Below are positions 28,385 through 37,926 of a stretch of DNA of 64,000 nt, one piece after another. Each line of letters starts with the position of its first letter. Within the stretch, counting starts at the first letter, position 1. Source of the stretch: Shewanella cyperi (GTDB lineage: Bacteria > Pseudomonadota > Gammaproteobacteria > Enterobacterales > Shewanellaceae); the NCBI RefSeq assembly GCF_017354985.1, contig NZ_CP071501.1, positions 1,135,501 through 1,199,500 of the forward strand. The letters are read 5' to 3'. A program made the translations under genes and the position numbers. The notes below the pieces were generated by a model. The model searched no databases and was not told the DNA's origin. It was given only the letters and a program-made list of their open reading frames with translations.

Positions 28385-29407
28385 ATGATCCGCAATCCGG
28401 TCCCGGTGAACCTTATCACCGGCTTTCTCGGCAGTGGCAAAACCACCCTTATCGGTCGCTTGCTGGCCCACAAACCCGAAGGCGAAACCTGGGCCGTGCT
28501 GCTCAATGAGTTCGGCGAGGTGGGCCTGGATGCGGCGCTGCTGGGCAAACACGCCGAAGTGGTTATTCGCGAAGTGCCGGGGGGCTGCCTGTGCTGCGCC
28601 GCCGGGGTGCCGACCCAGGTGGCGGTTAACCAATTGCTGGCAAAGGCCAGGCCCGATCGCCTGCTGATAGAACCCACTGGGCTTGGGCACCCGGCGCAAA
28701 TTCTGAAACTGCTGCAAAATCCCTATCTGGCACCCGTGCTCAGCATACAGACCACAGTGTGCCTGGTGGACCCCAGGGTACTGAATGACCCGCGCTACAC
28801 GGGCAATCCCCTGTTCAACGATCAGCTGGCGGTGGCGGATCTTATCCTCGCCAGCAAGGCCGATGCCTGGGGGCCGGATGCCTTGGCGGCGTTGCAAAAT
28901 TATCTTACGGAGCGAGGCTTGCGGCAGGAAATCCTCAGCATAGGGGATAAACCCTTAACTTATGCCCCCTGGCTGACCCGGTCCAGACTCGAACCCAGAA
29001 CTAAGACGCCAAATGACAGCTTGTTGCGACAAGCGCTTACGCCTTTGGCGCCGGGCTCAGTGTTCGACAGCCGGGAAACTGAGCCAGATCCGCAACCTGC
29101 TCAGGACGCCATACTCAGGCGAGAACACAGCGAAGGCCCTATGCACAGCTGTGGCTGGATCTTCGGCGCCGGCTGGCAATTTGATTTCGATGCCTTGCTC
29201 AATTGGGTGAATGCCGTGCCTTCTTTGCGGCTCAAGGCTGTGATGATCACTGCCGATGGCATTTTGGCCATCAATCGCCTGGGGGATGAGCTTAAGCTGG
29301 CGGAGCTTGACGATGCCCTCGACTCCCGTCTGGAGATTATCTCCGAGCAGCCGCTCGATTGGGCGCAGCTGGAGCAGGGGGTAAAGGCCTGTTTCAGTGC
29401 ATCATGA
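28385..29407 (+). CDS. CobW/YjiA-family metal-associated GTPase
   Basis: This family (COG0523) delivers or stores metals, mainly zinc, using GTP. The 340-residue protein begins with the P-loop NLITGFLGSGKTTLIG. It has the metal-binding GCLCC (residues 72-76), IEPTGLGHP (switch region) and the guanine-specificity segment LASKADAW. The C-terminal CobW domain is present but lacks the long His-rich stretch of some relatives (only REHSEGPMHSC). No Zur-type operator was recognised upstream. It lies 75 bases after rhlE and 90 before the MATE gene, so the three could share a transcript. Confidence 0.88.
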   Translation: MIRNPVPVNLITGFLGSGKTTLIGRLLAHKPEGETWAVLLNEFGEVGLDAALLGKHAEVVIREVPGGCLCCAAGVPTQVAVNQLLAKARPDRLLIEPTGLGHPAQILKLLQNPYLAPVLSIQTTVCLVDPRVLNDPRYTGNPLFNDQLAVADLILASKADAWGPDALAALQNYLTERGLRQEILSIGDKPLTYAPWLTRSRLEPRTKTPNDSLLRQALTPLAPGSVFDSRETEPDPQPAQDAILRREHSEGPMHSCGWIFGAGWQFDFDALLNWVNAVPSLRLKAVMITADGILAINRLGDELKLAELDDALDSRLEIISEQPLDWAQLEQGVKACFSAS

Positions 29408-29497
29408 TGGCGGTCGGGGCTGCGGCGCCGGGCCGTTTGCGGTAGAATCGGCAGCATTTTCCAGGCTGCATGCCCATAAAAACAAAGAGCCAAGTGA

Positions 29498-30835
29498 ATG
29501 TCCGAGCCCCAGGATAACCCGCTGATCCGCTTGCCACTGCCCAGGCTGTTCTGGCGCTATACCCTGCCGACCGTGGCCTCCATGCTGGTCACAGGCATCT
29601 ATGTCACCATAGACGGCATGTTTGTCGGCCATCTGCTGGGGGCTCAGGGGCTGGCGGGCATGATGCTGGCCTATCCGGTCGGTGCCCTGGTGTATGCCGT
29701 GGGGGCCTTGCTTGGCATGGGGGCGGCGGCGCTGGTGTCCATCAATCTGGGGCAGGGCAATGAGGCCAGGGCCAGACGCCTGCTCGGTAACGCCTTCAGC
29801 CTGTGCCTGCTCAGTGCCCTGATACTGGGCACCCTGGGCACAGTCTTTTCCCACGATATTCTGCGCTGGCTCGGGGCCGAGGGTGAGGTGCTGGACAGCG
29901 CCAATCAGTATCTGTTCTGGTACTACGCCCTGTGTATTTTCCCCATCATCTCCATGAGCTTCACCACCTTGCTGCGCAACGACGGTCGTCCGGGCTTCGT
30001 GACCTGGGTGCTGATTGGCGGCGGTCTGCTCAACACCCTGCTCGATTACCTGCTGATGATGGTGTTTCCCCTGGGACTGGCCGGTGCCGCCATAGCCACC
30101 ATGTTGTCCCAGGCGGTGACCGGCGGTCTGTGTCTGGTACATTTCTTCGGCCCCCGCACCAAACTCAGGATTAACCTGACCCAGATGGCGCTGACCCTGG
30201 ACAACTGTCTCAATATCGCCCGGGTGGGCCTGCCCAGTCTGCTGATGAATCTGTACCTGTCGATAGTGTTGACGCTGCACAACACGGCGCTGCTGTGGGT
30301 AGGAACGCCGCTGCACGTGGCCGCCTATGGGGTGGTCAGTTATACCGAAGCCTTCTTCTATCTGATCTTCGAGGGGATCGCCCTGGGCACTCAGCCGATC
30401 CTCAGCTTCAATGCCGGCGCCGGGCGCCACGACAGGGTACGGGAGGCCAGGCGGCTGGCGCTGAGCGCGGCACTGCTGGTGGCAGGTCTTGGGCTGATTG
30501 TGCTCTACCGTCACCCAGAGTGGATGCTGTATGTGTTTGCCGGGGATAATGCCGAACTCAGGCCGGTGGCCACACAGGCCATGGGGCTGTATTTCTGGGG
30601 TTTGCCCTTTGAGGGCATGATCCTGGTGGGGGCCAGTTTCTTCCAGGCCACCAACAGGCCCAGGGAAGCCTCGATACTGACCGGTAGCAAGTTGTTGCTG
30701 ATAGCCCTGGTGATCTACAGCTTTGCCTGGCTGTTCGGGGTCAAGGGGGTCTGGGTGTCGCTGGCCTGTGTCAGCAGCGGCCTCTGCCTGTGGATGTGGC
30801 GCCGCTTCAGGATCGTTGACCGGGCTCTGGGCTAA
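29498..30835 (+). CDS. MATE-family efflux transporter
   Basis: The 445-residue protein has about twelve hydrophobic helices in two similar halves. The first half has LPRLFWRYTLPTVASMLVTGIY...GHLLGAQGLAG and the second has NIARVGLPSLLMNLYL. This is the plan of MATE drug/sodium antiporters. The LRNDGRPGFVTWVLIGGGLLN stretch is typical of the subgroup near DinF/VmrA. The substrate is unknown, and the family exports cationic dyes and drugs or siderophores. Its stop is followed by three 14 bp repeats that also contain the end of the converging nadK. Confidence 0.87.
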   Translation: MSEPQDNPLIRLPLPRLFWRYTLPTVASMLVTGIYVTIDGMFVGHLLGAQGLAGMMLAYPVGALVYAVGALLGMGAAALVSINLGQGNEARARRLLGNAFSLCLLSALILGTLGTVFSHDILRWLGAEGEVLDSANQYLFWYYALCIFPIISMSFTTLLRNDGRPGFVTWVLIGGGLLNTLLDYLLMMVFPLGLAGAAIATMLSQAVTGGLCLVHFFGPRTKLRINLTQMALTLDNCLNIARVGLPSLLMNLYLSIVLTLHNTALLWVGTPLHVAAYGVVSYTEAFFYLIFEGIALGTQPILSFNAGAGRHDRVREARRLALSAALLVAGLGLIVLYRHPEWMLYVFAGDNAELRPVATQAMGLYFWGLPFEGMILVGASFFQATNRPREASILTGSKLLLIALVIYSFAWLFGVKGVWVSLACVSSGLCLWMWRRFRIVDRALG

Positions 30836-30877
30836 TCAGAACTGCTTGCTCAGAACAGCTTGTTCAGAACAGTTTGC
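30836..30877. repeat. Three 14 bp repeats between the MATE gene and nadK
   Basis: Units tcagaactgcttgc, tcagaacagcttgt and tcagaacagtttgc run 30836-30877 without gaps. The third unit codes, on the minus strand, for the last residues and stop of NadK. The two others seem to be outward copies of the nadK gene end. Confidence 0.7.
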
Positions 30878-31742
30878 TGCCCCAGCCGAGTTTGTTACGC
30901 AGCACGTGGAAATAATTGTGGCCCTTGGGGTGGATTAACCGCAGGCGCTCGGCGCTCTGACGAATAATGATCTCATCGCCGGGCAGTACCGCCAGGGTCA
31001 CATGGCCGTCACAGCTGACTTCCAGGTTCTCGTCATTGTCCGGCGACACCACCAGCTTGATGGTGGAGTGGGCGTCCACCACTATGGGGCGGCAAGACAG
31101 GGTGTGGGGGAACATGGGCACCAGGATCAGCGCCTGCAGATTGGGGGTGAGTATGGCGCCGCCGGCCGACAGTGAGTAGGCTGTGGACCCGGTTGGGGTC
31201 GAGACTATCATGCCGTCGGCCCGCTGGCTGTACATAAACTGATCGTCTATGTAGACCTCGTATTCAATCATGTGGGCTATCTTGCCCGGGTGCAACACGG
31301 CTTCGTTGACCGCGGTGTTGCTGGCCTTGATGGCGCCGTGCCTGTGCACCTCAGCCTCCAGCAGGAACCTGTGTTCGGTGACAAAGTCGCCGTCCAGCAC
31401 ATCCGCCAGCATGTCTTCAAAACCATCGGGGGGCAGATCGGTGAGGAAGCCCAGGTTGCCGCGGTTGACCCCGATAACGCCGAGATCGAACCTCGCCAGC
31501 ACCCGCGCGGCCCCCAGCATGTTGCCGTCACCGCCCACCACTATGGCAAGATCGCAGCGGCTGCCGATTTCCAGCAGATCCACGGCGGTCACCTGATTGC
31601 CCAGTTCACCGGCCACTCGTTCTTCCACCAGAACCTCAAATCCCTGGGTCGTCAGCCAGTGATGCAGCCGCTTGAGCGTCAGGTTGGTGCCACTGTGATG
31701 GGGTTTGCCAATCAGGCCTATGGTGTGAAACGGGGAAGTCAT
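30864..31742 (-). CDS. nadK: NAD kinase
   Basis: NadK phosphorylates NAD to NADP in the cytoplasm. The 292-residue protein has the signature [12 protein letters not shown] (residues 67-78), [12 protein letters not shown], the NE/D motif [10 protein letters not shown], and [21 protein letters not shown]. Its length matches E. coli NadK. It is divergent from grpE, and the heat-shock promoter of grpE lies in the 98-base gap. The C-terminal codons are part of a 14 bp repeat array shared with the end of the MATE gene, without changing the reading frame. Confidence 0.95.
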   Translation of the reverse strand: MTSPFHTIGLIGKPHHSGTNLTLKRLHHWLTTQGFEVLVEERVAGELGNQVTAVDLLEIGSRCDLAIVVGGDGNMLGAARVLARFDLGVIGVNRGNLGFLTDLPPDGFEDMLADVLDGDFVTEHRFLLEAEVHRHGAIKASNTAVNEAVLHPGKIAHMIEYEVYIDDQFMYSQRADGMIVSTPTGSTAYSLSAGGAILTPNLQALILVPMFPHTLSCRPIVVDAHSTIKLVVSPDNDENLEVSCDGHVTLAVLPGDEIIIRQSAERLRLIHPKGHNYFHVLRNKLGWGSKLF

Positions 31743-31766
31743 ATGGGGAAAGTGCGTGCCTTAGGC

Positions 31767-31795
31767 CTTGAAACGCCGGAATTGATCCCCATAAT
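31767..31795 (+). promoter_or_regulatory. Heat-shock sigma-32 promoter of grpE
   Basis: CTTGAAA (31767-31773), 13 bases, then CCCCATAAT (31787-31795) is an almost exact sigma-32 consensus. It lies about 46 bases before the grpE start, as expected for a DnaK co-chaperone gene. Confidence 0.85.
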
Positions 31796-31840
31796 ATGCC
31801 TAGCCTATGCAGAAACAAAGCATTTTTAGCCGGAGTTAAG

Positions 31841-32440
31841 ATGAGTAAGAATTCGACCCAACCACAACAAGATCCACAGGATACAGTGCAGGAAAGCGAA
31901 ATTGTCACCGAAGAGGCGTCTCTGGTTGACGAGCTGACCCAGGCCAATTTCCGTGTTGAGGAGTTGGAACAGGCTCTCGCCAGCGCCGAGGCCAAGGTCG
32001 AGGAGCAGAAAGATTCAGTGATCCGTGCCGCCGCCGAAGTGGACAACATTCGCCGCCGCGCCGCCATGGATGTGGAGAAGGCCAACAAGTTTGCCCTGGA
32101 AAAGTTTGCCAACGAACTCCTGCCGGTACTGGACAACATGGAGCGCGCCCTGGCCGGTGGCAGCAGCGACGAGGCCAGCAAGGCCATGATGGAAGGCGTG
32201 GAGCTGACCTTCAAGAGCCTGCAGACCGCGGTGGAAAAATTCGGGATCAAGGCGGTTGACCCCATGGGTCAGGCCTTTAACCCTGAGCAGCACCAGGCCA
32301 TCGGCATGCAGCCGAGCAATGACTTCCCCGCCAATACCGTGATGTTGGTGATGCAGAAGGGCTATGAACTCAATGGTCGCCTGCTGCGTCCCGCCATGGT
32401 GATGATCTCCCAGGGCGGCGGTGTCGATACTCAGGCTTAA
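31841..32440 (+). CDS. grpE: Nucleotide exchange factor GrpE
   Basis: GrpE drives ADP release from DnaK during protein folding and heat shock. The start MSKNSTQP at 31841 has CGGAG upstream; a longer frame from 31796 would begin inside the promoter. The 199-residue protein has an acidic, disordered N-terminus and a long coiled coil at about residues 35-95 ([20 protein letters not shown]). The dimer/beta-wing signature follows ([27 protein letters not shown]) and ends [10 protein letters not shown]. It is flanked by the sigma-32 promoter and a good terminator, so it is expressed alone. Confidence 0.96.
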   Translation: MSKNSTQPQQDPQDTVQESEIVTEEASLVDELTQANFRVEELEQALASAEAKVEEQKDSVIRAAAEVDNIRRRAAMDVEKANKFALEKFANELLPVLDNMERALAGGSSDEASKAMMEGVELTFKSLQTAVEKFGIKAVDPMGQAFNPEQHQAIGMQPSNDFPANTVMLVMQKGYELNGRLLRPAMVMISQGGGVDTQA

Positions 32441-32486
32441 GCTCGGGGCTTAAGTCCGGGGCTTAAGTTCGGGGCTTAATCAGCCC
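32435..32486. repeat. 13 bp tandem repeat carrying the grpE stop codon
   Basis: Units gcttaagctcggg, gcttaagtccggg, gcttaagttcggg and a decayed gcttaatcagccc follow each other from 32435. The first contains the TAA stop of grpE. Confidence 0.75.
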
Positions 32487-32504
32487 TTGCCAACCCAATA
32501 ATAG

Positions 32505-32533
32505 AAAAGGACTGCCAAGGCAGTCCTTTTTTT
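32505..32533 (+). terminator. Rho-independent terminator of grpE
   Basis: The stem aaggactgcc/ggcagtcctt with a two-base loop is followed by seven T. Confidence 0.9.
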
Positions 32534-32546
32534 GTTTTCAGCCCTA

Positions 32547-32772
32547 AACCACCTACTTCAGTAGGTGGTTATCATCAATTTAGGCTTTGCCTGTAATGAA
32601 CATTGAGGCTCAGGCATTGTGACTTATCGAGTTGGGTTGTGTGACCTCTCACACAGCTCCACAAGTGGCTAAACAACTACGAAAGTAGGTAAGGTAAATA
32701 ATAGTCGCTTTTGGCCCCCTTCTAGGGGGCTTAGGCAAAGCCACCTTCTTCAGAAGGTGGATTATTTACCTT
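32547..32772. mobile_element. ORF-less, hairpin-ended element resembling IS200/IS605 ends
   Basis: Hairpin 1 (32547-32570) has the stem aaccaccta/taggtggtt. At the far end an outer inverted repeat aaggtaaataat (32691-32702) and attatttacctt (32761-32772) encloses two hairpins: gccccc/gggggc (32714-32730) and ccaccttct/agaaggtgg (32741-32760). There is no reading frame of use inside. Short imperfect hairpins at both ends without terminal inverted repeats are typical of single-strand-transposing IS200/IS605 elements and their non-autonomous derivatives. The three-way folded right part also resembles the structured RNA ends of TnpB-carrying relatives. It ends 13 bases from the dxs stop and may serve as its terminator. 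Confidence 0.5.
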
Positions 32773-32785
32773 ATCGAGCAGCAAC

Positions 32786-34651
32786 TCAGTCGATATAGGC
32801 GCGGATCTGACGCTCGATACCTGCAGCATCGAGGCCCAGCTCGGCGATGATTTCTTCCGGCGAGCCGTGCTTGATGAACTCATCGGGCAGGCCGATTTGC
32901 AGCACAGGCTTGCAGATGCGGTGTTTGGCCAGCAGTTCCAGCACACCGCTGCCGGCGCCGCCCATGATGGCGTTCTCTTCCACAGTCACCAGCACCTCAT
33001 GGTTGGCAGCCAGTTCCAGCACCAGGGCTTCATCCAGAGGCTTAACGAAACGCATGTCGGCCACTGTGGCATCCAGCGCCTCGGCCGCGGTCAGGGCTGC
33101 GGCCAAGGTGGTGCCGAAGTTGAGCACGGCTATGCCCTTGCCATGGCGTTTCACCAGCCCTTTGCCTATGGGCAGGGCAGTCATTTGTTCCACCTGCTCG
33201 GCACCTGTGGCACTGCCACGGGGATAGCGCACCGCGCTTGGTCCTTCGTTGTGGCAATAGCCTGTGTACAGCATTTGCCGACATTCGTTTTCATCGCTTG
33301 GTGCCATGATCAGCATGTTGGGCACACAGCGCAGGAAGCTGAGATCGAAGGCGCCCTGGTGGGTTGGACCATCGGCACCCACTATGCCGCCGCGATCGAT
33401 GGCAAACAGCACGGGCAGACGTTGCAGCGCCACATCGTGGATCAGCTGATCGTAACCGCGCTGCAAAAAGGTGGAGTAGATGGCGACCACGGGCTTATAG
33501 CCTTCGCAGGCAAAACCGGCCCCCAGGGTCACGGCATGCTGCTCGGCGATGGCGGCATCGAAATACTGCTCCGGGAAGCGCTGGGAAAATTCCACCATAC
33601 CCGAGCCTTCACGCATGGCCGGGGTGATGCCGAGCAGCTTGCTGTCTTTTTCGGCCATGTCGCACAGCCATTTGCCAAACACCTGACTGAAGGTGGGCAG
33701 TCCCGGCTTGGTGGCCGGTTTGCGGAACTGGCTGGGGTCGAACTTGGGCACGGCATGCCAGCCAATGGGATCTTTTTCCGCCGGCTCGTAGCCGCGGCCC
33801 TTCTTGGTCATGATGTGCAGGATTTGCGGGCCCTTGAGGCCGCGCATATTGCGCAGGGTCTCGACCATGGCATCCACATCGTGGCCGTCGATGGGGCCTA
33901 TGTAGTTGAAGCCCAGCTCCTCGAACAGGGTGCCGGGGACGACCATACCCTTGAGGTGTTCTTCGGTGCGTCTGGCCATTTCCTTGATCACCGGCATGCC
34001 CTTGAGCACCTTTTTGCCGCTCTCGCGAATGGTGGTGTACAGGCGGCCGGACATCAGCTGGGCCAGGTGGTTATTGAGGGCGCCGACGTTTTCCGAGATG
34101 GACATCTCGTTGTCGTTCAGCACCACCAGCATGTCTTTGTCGAGATCGCCAGCATGGTTCATGGCTTCAAACACCATACCGCCGGTCATGGCGCCATCGC
34201 CGATAACGGCCACCACTTTGCGCCCCGCCTTTTCCTTGTCGGCGGCGACCGCCATGGCGAGCGCGGCCGAGACCGAGGTGCCCGAGTGGCCGACGCTGAA
34301 GGTGTCGTATTCACTCTCTTCCCGCCAGGGGAAGGGATGCAGGCCATTCTTCTGCCTGATGGTGTGCATACGATCGCGGCGACCTGTGAGGATCTTGTGG
34401 GGGTAAGCCTGGTGGCCCACGTCCCAGATCAGGCGGTCGAAGGGGGTGTTGTACACATAATGCAGGGCCACGGTCAGCTCGACCGTACCCAGACCCGAGG
34501 CGAAGTGGCCACTGGACATGCCAACGGATTTAAGCAGGAACTGGCGTAATTCATTGGCCAGTTGCGGCAGCTGTGACTGAGGCAATTGCCTGAGTTCTTC
34601 TGGGGTGTTGGCCTTGGCCAGTACCGGAAATTGGGAAATGTCCAAACTCAT
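32786..34651 (-). CDS. dxs: 1-deoxy-D-xylulose-5-phosphate synthase
   Basis: Dxs joins pyruvate and glyceraldehyde-3-phosphate with thiamine diphosphate, the entry to the MEP isoprenoid pathway. I use the ATG at 34651 ([12 protein letters not shown], the common N-terminus), giving 621 residues. An in-frame TTG four codons up has a closer ribosome-like AGAGAG and is possible. Signatures are [38 protein letters not shown], the cofactor motif [33 protein letters not shown] and [14 protein letters not shown]. It is the last gene of xseB-ispA-dxs, 23 bases after ispA, and ends beside the hairpin element. Confidence 0.96.
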   Translation of the reverse strand: MSLDISQFPVLAKANTPEELRQLPQSQLPQLANELRQFLLKSVGMSSGHFASGLGTVELTVALHYVYNTPFDRLIWDVGHQAYPHKILTGRRDRMHTIRQKNGLHPFPWREESEYDTFSVGHSGTSVSAALAMAVAADKEKAGRKVVAVIGDGAMTGGMVFEAMNHAGDLDKDMLVVLNDNEMSISENVGALNNHLAQLMSGRLYTTIRESGKKVLKGMPVIKEMARRTEEHLKGMVVPGTLFEELGFNYIGPIDGHDVDAMVETLRNMRGLKGPQILHIMTKKGRGYEPAEKDPIGWHAVPKFDPSQFRKPATKPGLPTFSQVFGKWLCDMAEKDSKLLGITPAMREGSGMVEFSQRFPEQYFDAAIAEQHAVTLGAGFACEGYKPVVAIYSTFLQRGYDQLIHDVALQRLPVLFAIDRGGIVGADGPTHQGAFDLSFLRCVPNMLIMAPSDENECRQMLYTGYCHNEGPSAVRYPRGSATGAEQVEQMTALPIGKGLVKRHGKGIAVLNFGTTLAAALTAAEALDATVADMRFVKPLDEALVLELAANHEVLVTVEENAIMGGAGSGVLELLAKHRICKPVLQIGLPDEFIKHGSPEEIIAELGLDAAGIERQIRAYID

Positions 34652-34674
34652 AGCGAGGTTCAATGACTCTCTTT

Positions 34675-35556
34675 TTATACCCGGCGCTCTATGATGAAGC
34701 GGGCGAATTCTGCAAGTAACTGGCTATTGTATGGCAATTTTGCCAGCGCCGATAGTGCATCGGCCACCAGGTTATCGGCCGTTTGCTGTGCGCCTGCCAA
34801 TCCCAGCAGTTTGGGAAAGGTGCTCTTGTTGGCGTTCAGATCCGAGCCTTGGGGCTTGCCCAGCTCTTCGGTGGTGGCGGTAATGTCGAGAATATCGTCC
34901 TGCACCTGGAAGGCAAGACCTATGGCATCGGCATAGCTGCGCAGGGCGGCTTTTTCCGACTCAGGCGCCTTGGCGGCAATCAGCGCCAGCTCGGCGGCGC
35001 AGCGGATAAGGGCACCGGTTTTGAGGTTGTGCAAGCGGGTCAGTTGGGCCAAATCTATGCTTTGGCCGGTGGCGGCAAGATCGATAGCCTGGCCGCCACA
35101 CATGCCGGCATAACCTGAGGCTTGGGCCAGTGCCTTGACCATTTGCAGCCTTTGCTGGGCATCCAGCTCGGCGTCTGCGGTGCTGATAATGTCGAAGGCC
35201 AGGGTTTGCAGCGCATCCCCGGCAAGAATGGCGGTGGCCTCATCGAAGGCGATATGTACCGTTGGCTGACCGCGGCGCAGGCAGTCGTTGTCCATGGCGG
35301 GCAAGTCGTCATGGATTAGCGAATAGGCGTGGATACATTCTATGGCGGCGGCGCAGGGGTCGAGCTGCTGCTTATCGACCCCCAGCAGTTCTCCCACGGC
35401 ATACACCAGGAAGGGACGGATACGTTTGCCGCCGAGGAGGGCGCCGTGGCGCATGGCCTGCTTCAGGCGCGGTGCGCCGTCGTCCAGTTGATCAATTTCC
35501 CGGGCGAGAATGGCATCAACCCGGGCTTGGCATAGTGCCAGACTGTGTTTGAGCAC
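34675..35556 (-). CDS. ispA: Farnesyl diphosphate synthase
   Basis: IspA condenses isopentenyl and allylic diphosphates to the C15 product used for quinones and undecaprenol. At 293 residues it is normal length. The two Asp-rich Mg sites are DDLPAMDND (first) and QVDDILD-type VQDDILD (second), and [18 protein letters not shown] is the conserved binding stretch. Translation starts with GTG directly after the xseB TAA, which suggests coupling. It is grouped with xseB and dxs, as in many gammaproteobacteria. Confidence 0.96.
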   Translation of the reverse strand: MLKHSLALCQARVDAILAREIDQLDDGAPRLKQAMRHGALLGGKRIRPFLVYAVGELLGVDKQQLDPCAAAIECIHAYSLIHDDLPAMDNDCLRRGQPTVHIAFDEATAILAGDALQTLAFDIISTADAELDAQQRLQMVKALAQASGYAGMCGGQAIDLAATGQSIDLAQLTRLHNLKTGALIRCAAELALIAAKAPESEKAALRSYADAIGLAFQVQDDILDITATTEELGKPQGSDLNANKSTFPKLLGLAGAQQTADNLVADALSALAKLPYNSQLLAEFARFIIERRV

Positions 35557-35796
35557 TTATTCACCCTCGGGCAGGAAGTCTGCCAGGGGCGCATCCGGCT
35601 CCTGCTTGAGCAGTATGGCGACCTTTTGCTCCGCCTGTTCCAGCTTGGCCTGGCTGGCGCGCACCAGTCCTATGCCGCGCTCGAATTGCTTGAGGGCATC
35701 ATCGAGGGACACATCCCCCTGTTCCAACTCGCTCACTATGCGTTCGAGCTCAAGCAGGGACTCTTCAAAGGTTAAGCTGTCGGGTTTTTTGGCCAC
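35557..35796 (-). CDS. xseB: Exodeoxyribonuclease VII small subunit
   Basis: This 79-residue two-helix protein is the small partner of XseA in a single-strand exonuclease. The motif LTFEESLLELERIVSELEQGDVSLDDALKQFE is diagnostic. The start is GTG at 35796, with AGGAAG six bases upstream; the frame is open further but has no matching start. It is the first gene of xseB-ispA-dxs and divergent from pomA across 275 bases. That gap contains promoter-like A/T-rich sequence near 35900-35930 and no gene. Confidence 0.93.
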   Translation of the reverse strand: MAKKPDSLTFEESLLELERIVSELEQGDVSLDDALKQFERGIGLVRASQAKLEQAEQKVAILLKQEPDAPLADFLPEGE

Positions 35797-36071
35797 TGTC
35801 ACACTTCCTGAAAATTTAGCCGACACAAGGTATCTCAGGAGCCCACCAGGGTCAAATTCAGGCGGGCAAAATTTGCCTCGCTGCACGCTTTGTTGCTGAA
35901 TTTTTGTTGAAAAAAATAAAATGACACTAAACTTGCCCAAGTTCGGTCCGATAACTGAGAATAGCAAATGACTGACGCGCCCTTGTCCAGACCCCGGGAG
36001 AACCGGTATAAGGGTTTCAGACAGATTTGGACATCTCTTTTCGTCCTTGGCGACACCATTGAGGAGCAACT

Positions 36072-36839
36072 GTGGATTTAGCAACCCTGATAGGCTTGTT
36101 GGGCGGCTTTGCATTTATCATCATGGCCATGGTCAGCAGCGGCGGTCTGGCTATCTTCGTCGATGTGCCTTCCGTGCTTATCGTATTTGGCGGCTCGCTG
36201 TTTGTGGTGATGATGAAATTCAACCTCAAGCAATTCCTCGGTGCAGTGAAGATTGCCGCCAAGGCCTTTATGTTCAAGCTGGAAAAGCCCGAAGAGCTGA
36301 TTGAGCAGTCGGTGTCCATGGCCGATGCGGCCCGTAAGGGTGGCTTTCTGGCTCTGGAAGAGGCGCAAATCTCCAACAGTTTTATGCAAAAGGCCGTTGA
36401 CATGTTGGTTGACGGCCACGACGGTGACGTGGTGCGTGAGGCCCTGGAAAAGGACATTGCCCTCACAGAGGAGCGCCATCGTACCGGTATCAGTATTTTC
36501 AAGGCCTTCGGTGACGTGGCTCCGGCCATGGGTATGATAGGTACCCTGGTGGGTCTGGTGGCCATGTTGTCCAACATGGATGACCCCAAGTCCATCGGCC
36601 CCTCCATGGCGGTGGCTCTGTTGACCACACTCTACGGCGCTGTGATTGCCAACATGGTGGCCATCCCCATTGCCGACAAGCTGGCGCTGCGGATGGGCGA
36701 GGAAATGCTTAACCGTAACCTGATTATGGATGCCGTGTTGGCAATTCAGGACGGCCAGAACCCCAGGGTGATCGAAGGCTTCCTCAAGAACTATCTGTCC
36801 GAAAAACAGCGGAAGATAGACACCACGGACGGGGAGTAA
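36072..36839 (+). CDS. pomA: Flagellar stator protein PomA (MotA family)
   Basis: PomA forms the ion channel of the polar flagellar motor with PomB. The start is GTG at 36072, after GAGGAGC. The 255-residue protein has four membrane helices: two at the N-terminus (residues 3-22 and 28-50) and two near 150-170 and 182-203. The second pair includes GDVAPAMGMIGTLVGLVAMLSNMDDPKSIGPSMAVALLTTLYG, which lines the pore. The cytoplasmic loop between them carries the charged residues that touch FliG. The resemblance is to the sodium-type stators of marine gammaproteobacteria. pomB follows after four bases. Confidence 0.94.
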   Translation: MDLATLIGLLGGFAFIIMAMVSSGGLAIFVDVPSVLIVFGGSLFVVMMKFNLKQFLGAVKIAAKAFMFKLEKPEELIEQSVSMADAARKGGFLALEEAQISNSFMQKAVDMLVDGHDGDVVREALEKDIALTEERHRTGISIFKAFGDVAPAMGMIGTLVGLVAMLSNMDDPKSIGPSMAVALLTTLYGAVIANMVAIPIADKLALRMGEEMLNRNLIMDAVLAIQDGQNPRVIEGFLKNYLSEKQRKIDTTDGE

Positions 36840-36843
36840 TCCC

Positions 36844-37770
36844 ATGGCCAAGGACAAGTGTAACTGTCCGCCGCCGGGGGCGCCGGCTTGGCTGGCGACC
36901 TTTGCCGATCTGATGTCACTGCTGATGTGCTTCTTTGTGTTGCTGCTGGCCTTCTCCGAAATGGACGTGATGAAGTTCAAGCAGATTGCCGGCTCCATGA
37001 AGTACGCTTTCGGGGTGCAAAACAAGGTGGAAGTGAAGGACATACCCAAGGGCACCTCGGTGATCGCCCTGGAATTCCGACCCGGCAAGCCCGAACCTAC
37101 GCCCATCGAAATCATCAACCAGCAGACCAACGAGATGACAGAGCCGATCCTCGACTTCCAGGAAGGGGACTCGGATCGCGCCGGTGGTGTGCAGCAGCAA
37201 CAGGGTGAGCAGCGCGGCGGCGAAGCCTCGGCCACGGCCCAGGAAACCGCTGAAGCCAAGAAGTCCGAGGCCGCCTCGGCCCAGGACAAGATCAACCAGG
37301 AAGTGAAGAAAATGGCCCAGGAGCTCAATGAGCAGATAGTGGACGGCGCCATTGAAATCGAATCCCTGGGGCAACAGATCATTATCCGTATTCGCGAGAA
37401 GGGCGCCTTCGGCTCGGGCTCGGGCTTTTTGCAACCCAGGTTCAAGCCGGTGATCCGCGCCGTGGGCAACCTGCTCAAGGATGTGCCCGGCATTATCACA
37501 GTCTCGGGTCACACCGACGACATGCAGATAAGCAACGAGCTCTACAGCTCCAACTGGGACCTGTCCTCCAAGCGCGCCGTGGCCGTGGCCCACGAGCTTA
37601 TCAAGGTCAAGGGCTTTGATGCCTCCAGGATGAAGGTGGTGGGCATGGCCTCCACTGCGCCCCTGGTGCCCAACGATTCCGCCGGGAACCGCGCCCGCAA
37701 CCGCCGGGTGGAAATCGCCATAGAGCAGGGCAAGGCCAAGGAATCCGACGAGATCCAGGTCGGCAAATAA
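36844..37770 (+). CDS. pomB: Flagellar stator protein PomB (MotB family)
   Basis: PomB anchors the stator to peptidoglycan and carries the ion. The single helix at residues 17-40 starts TFADLMSLLMCFFVLLLAF, in which Asp22 is the essential ion-binding residue. The plug and a long linker follow, including a Gln-rich and Ala/Glu/Lys-rich stretch (about 110-160: VQQQQGEQ, then coiled-coil-like residues). The OmpA-type domain is near 215-300, with VSGHTDDMQISNELYSSNWDLS and GNRARNRRVEI. Two Cys at residues 6 and 8 are shared by Vibrio-type PomB. The 308-residue length is typical of sodium-type stators. A terminator follows. Confidence 0.94.
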   Translation: MAKDKCNCPPPGAPAWLATFADLMSLLMCFFVLLLAFSEMDVMKFKQIAGSMKYAFGVQNKVEVKDIPKGTSVIALEFRPGKPEPTPIEIINQQTNEMTEPILDFQEGDSDRAGGVQQQQGEQRGGEASATAQETAEAKKSEAASAQDKINQEVKKMAQELNEQIVDGAIEIESLGQQIIIRIREKGAFGSGSGFLQPRFKPVIRAVGNLLKDVPGIITVSGHTDDMQISNELYSSNWDLSSKRAVAVAHELIKVKGFDASRMKVVGMASTAPLVPNDSAGNRARNRRVEIAIEQGKAKESDEIQVGK

Positions 37771-37790
37771 CCTCCCCGGCAATAGCAGAC

Positions 37791-37821
37791 GAGGCCCTGA
37801 CATTTCAGGGCCTCTGTTTTT
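37791..37821 (+). terminator. Rho-independent terminator of pomAB
   Basis: The stem gaggccctga/tcagggcctc is followed by tgttttt. Confidence 0.85.
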
Positions 37822-37878
37822 ACCCGCCGGCCCTGCCCGTCATACTGCAATAAAAGCTCTGCTCTCATCCCCGTGCTT

Positions 37879-37887
37879 TGTTATAAT
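37879..37887 (+). promoter_or_regulatory. Extended -10 promoter of thiI
   Basis: TGTTATAAT contains a perfect TATAAT with the upstream TG of extended -10 promoters, 40 bases before the thiI start. No clear -35 is visible. Confidence 0.5.
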
Positions 37888-37926
37888 CGGCAAATTGCTG
37901 TTTTTAAATTGTCCTGCGGAAATCCA

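Noticed and set aside
32731..32946. Minus-strand frame extending past the dxs end
   Set aside because: It runs in another frame through the dxs 3' end and the right hairpins of the element; no start or domain supports it.
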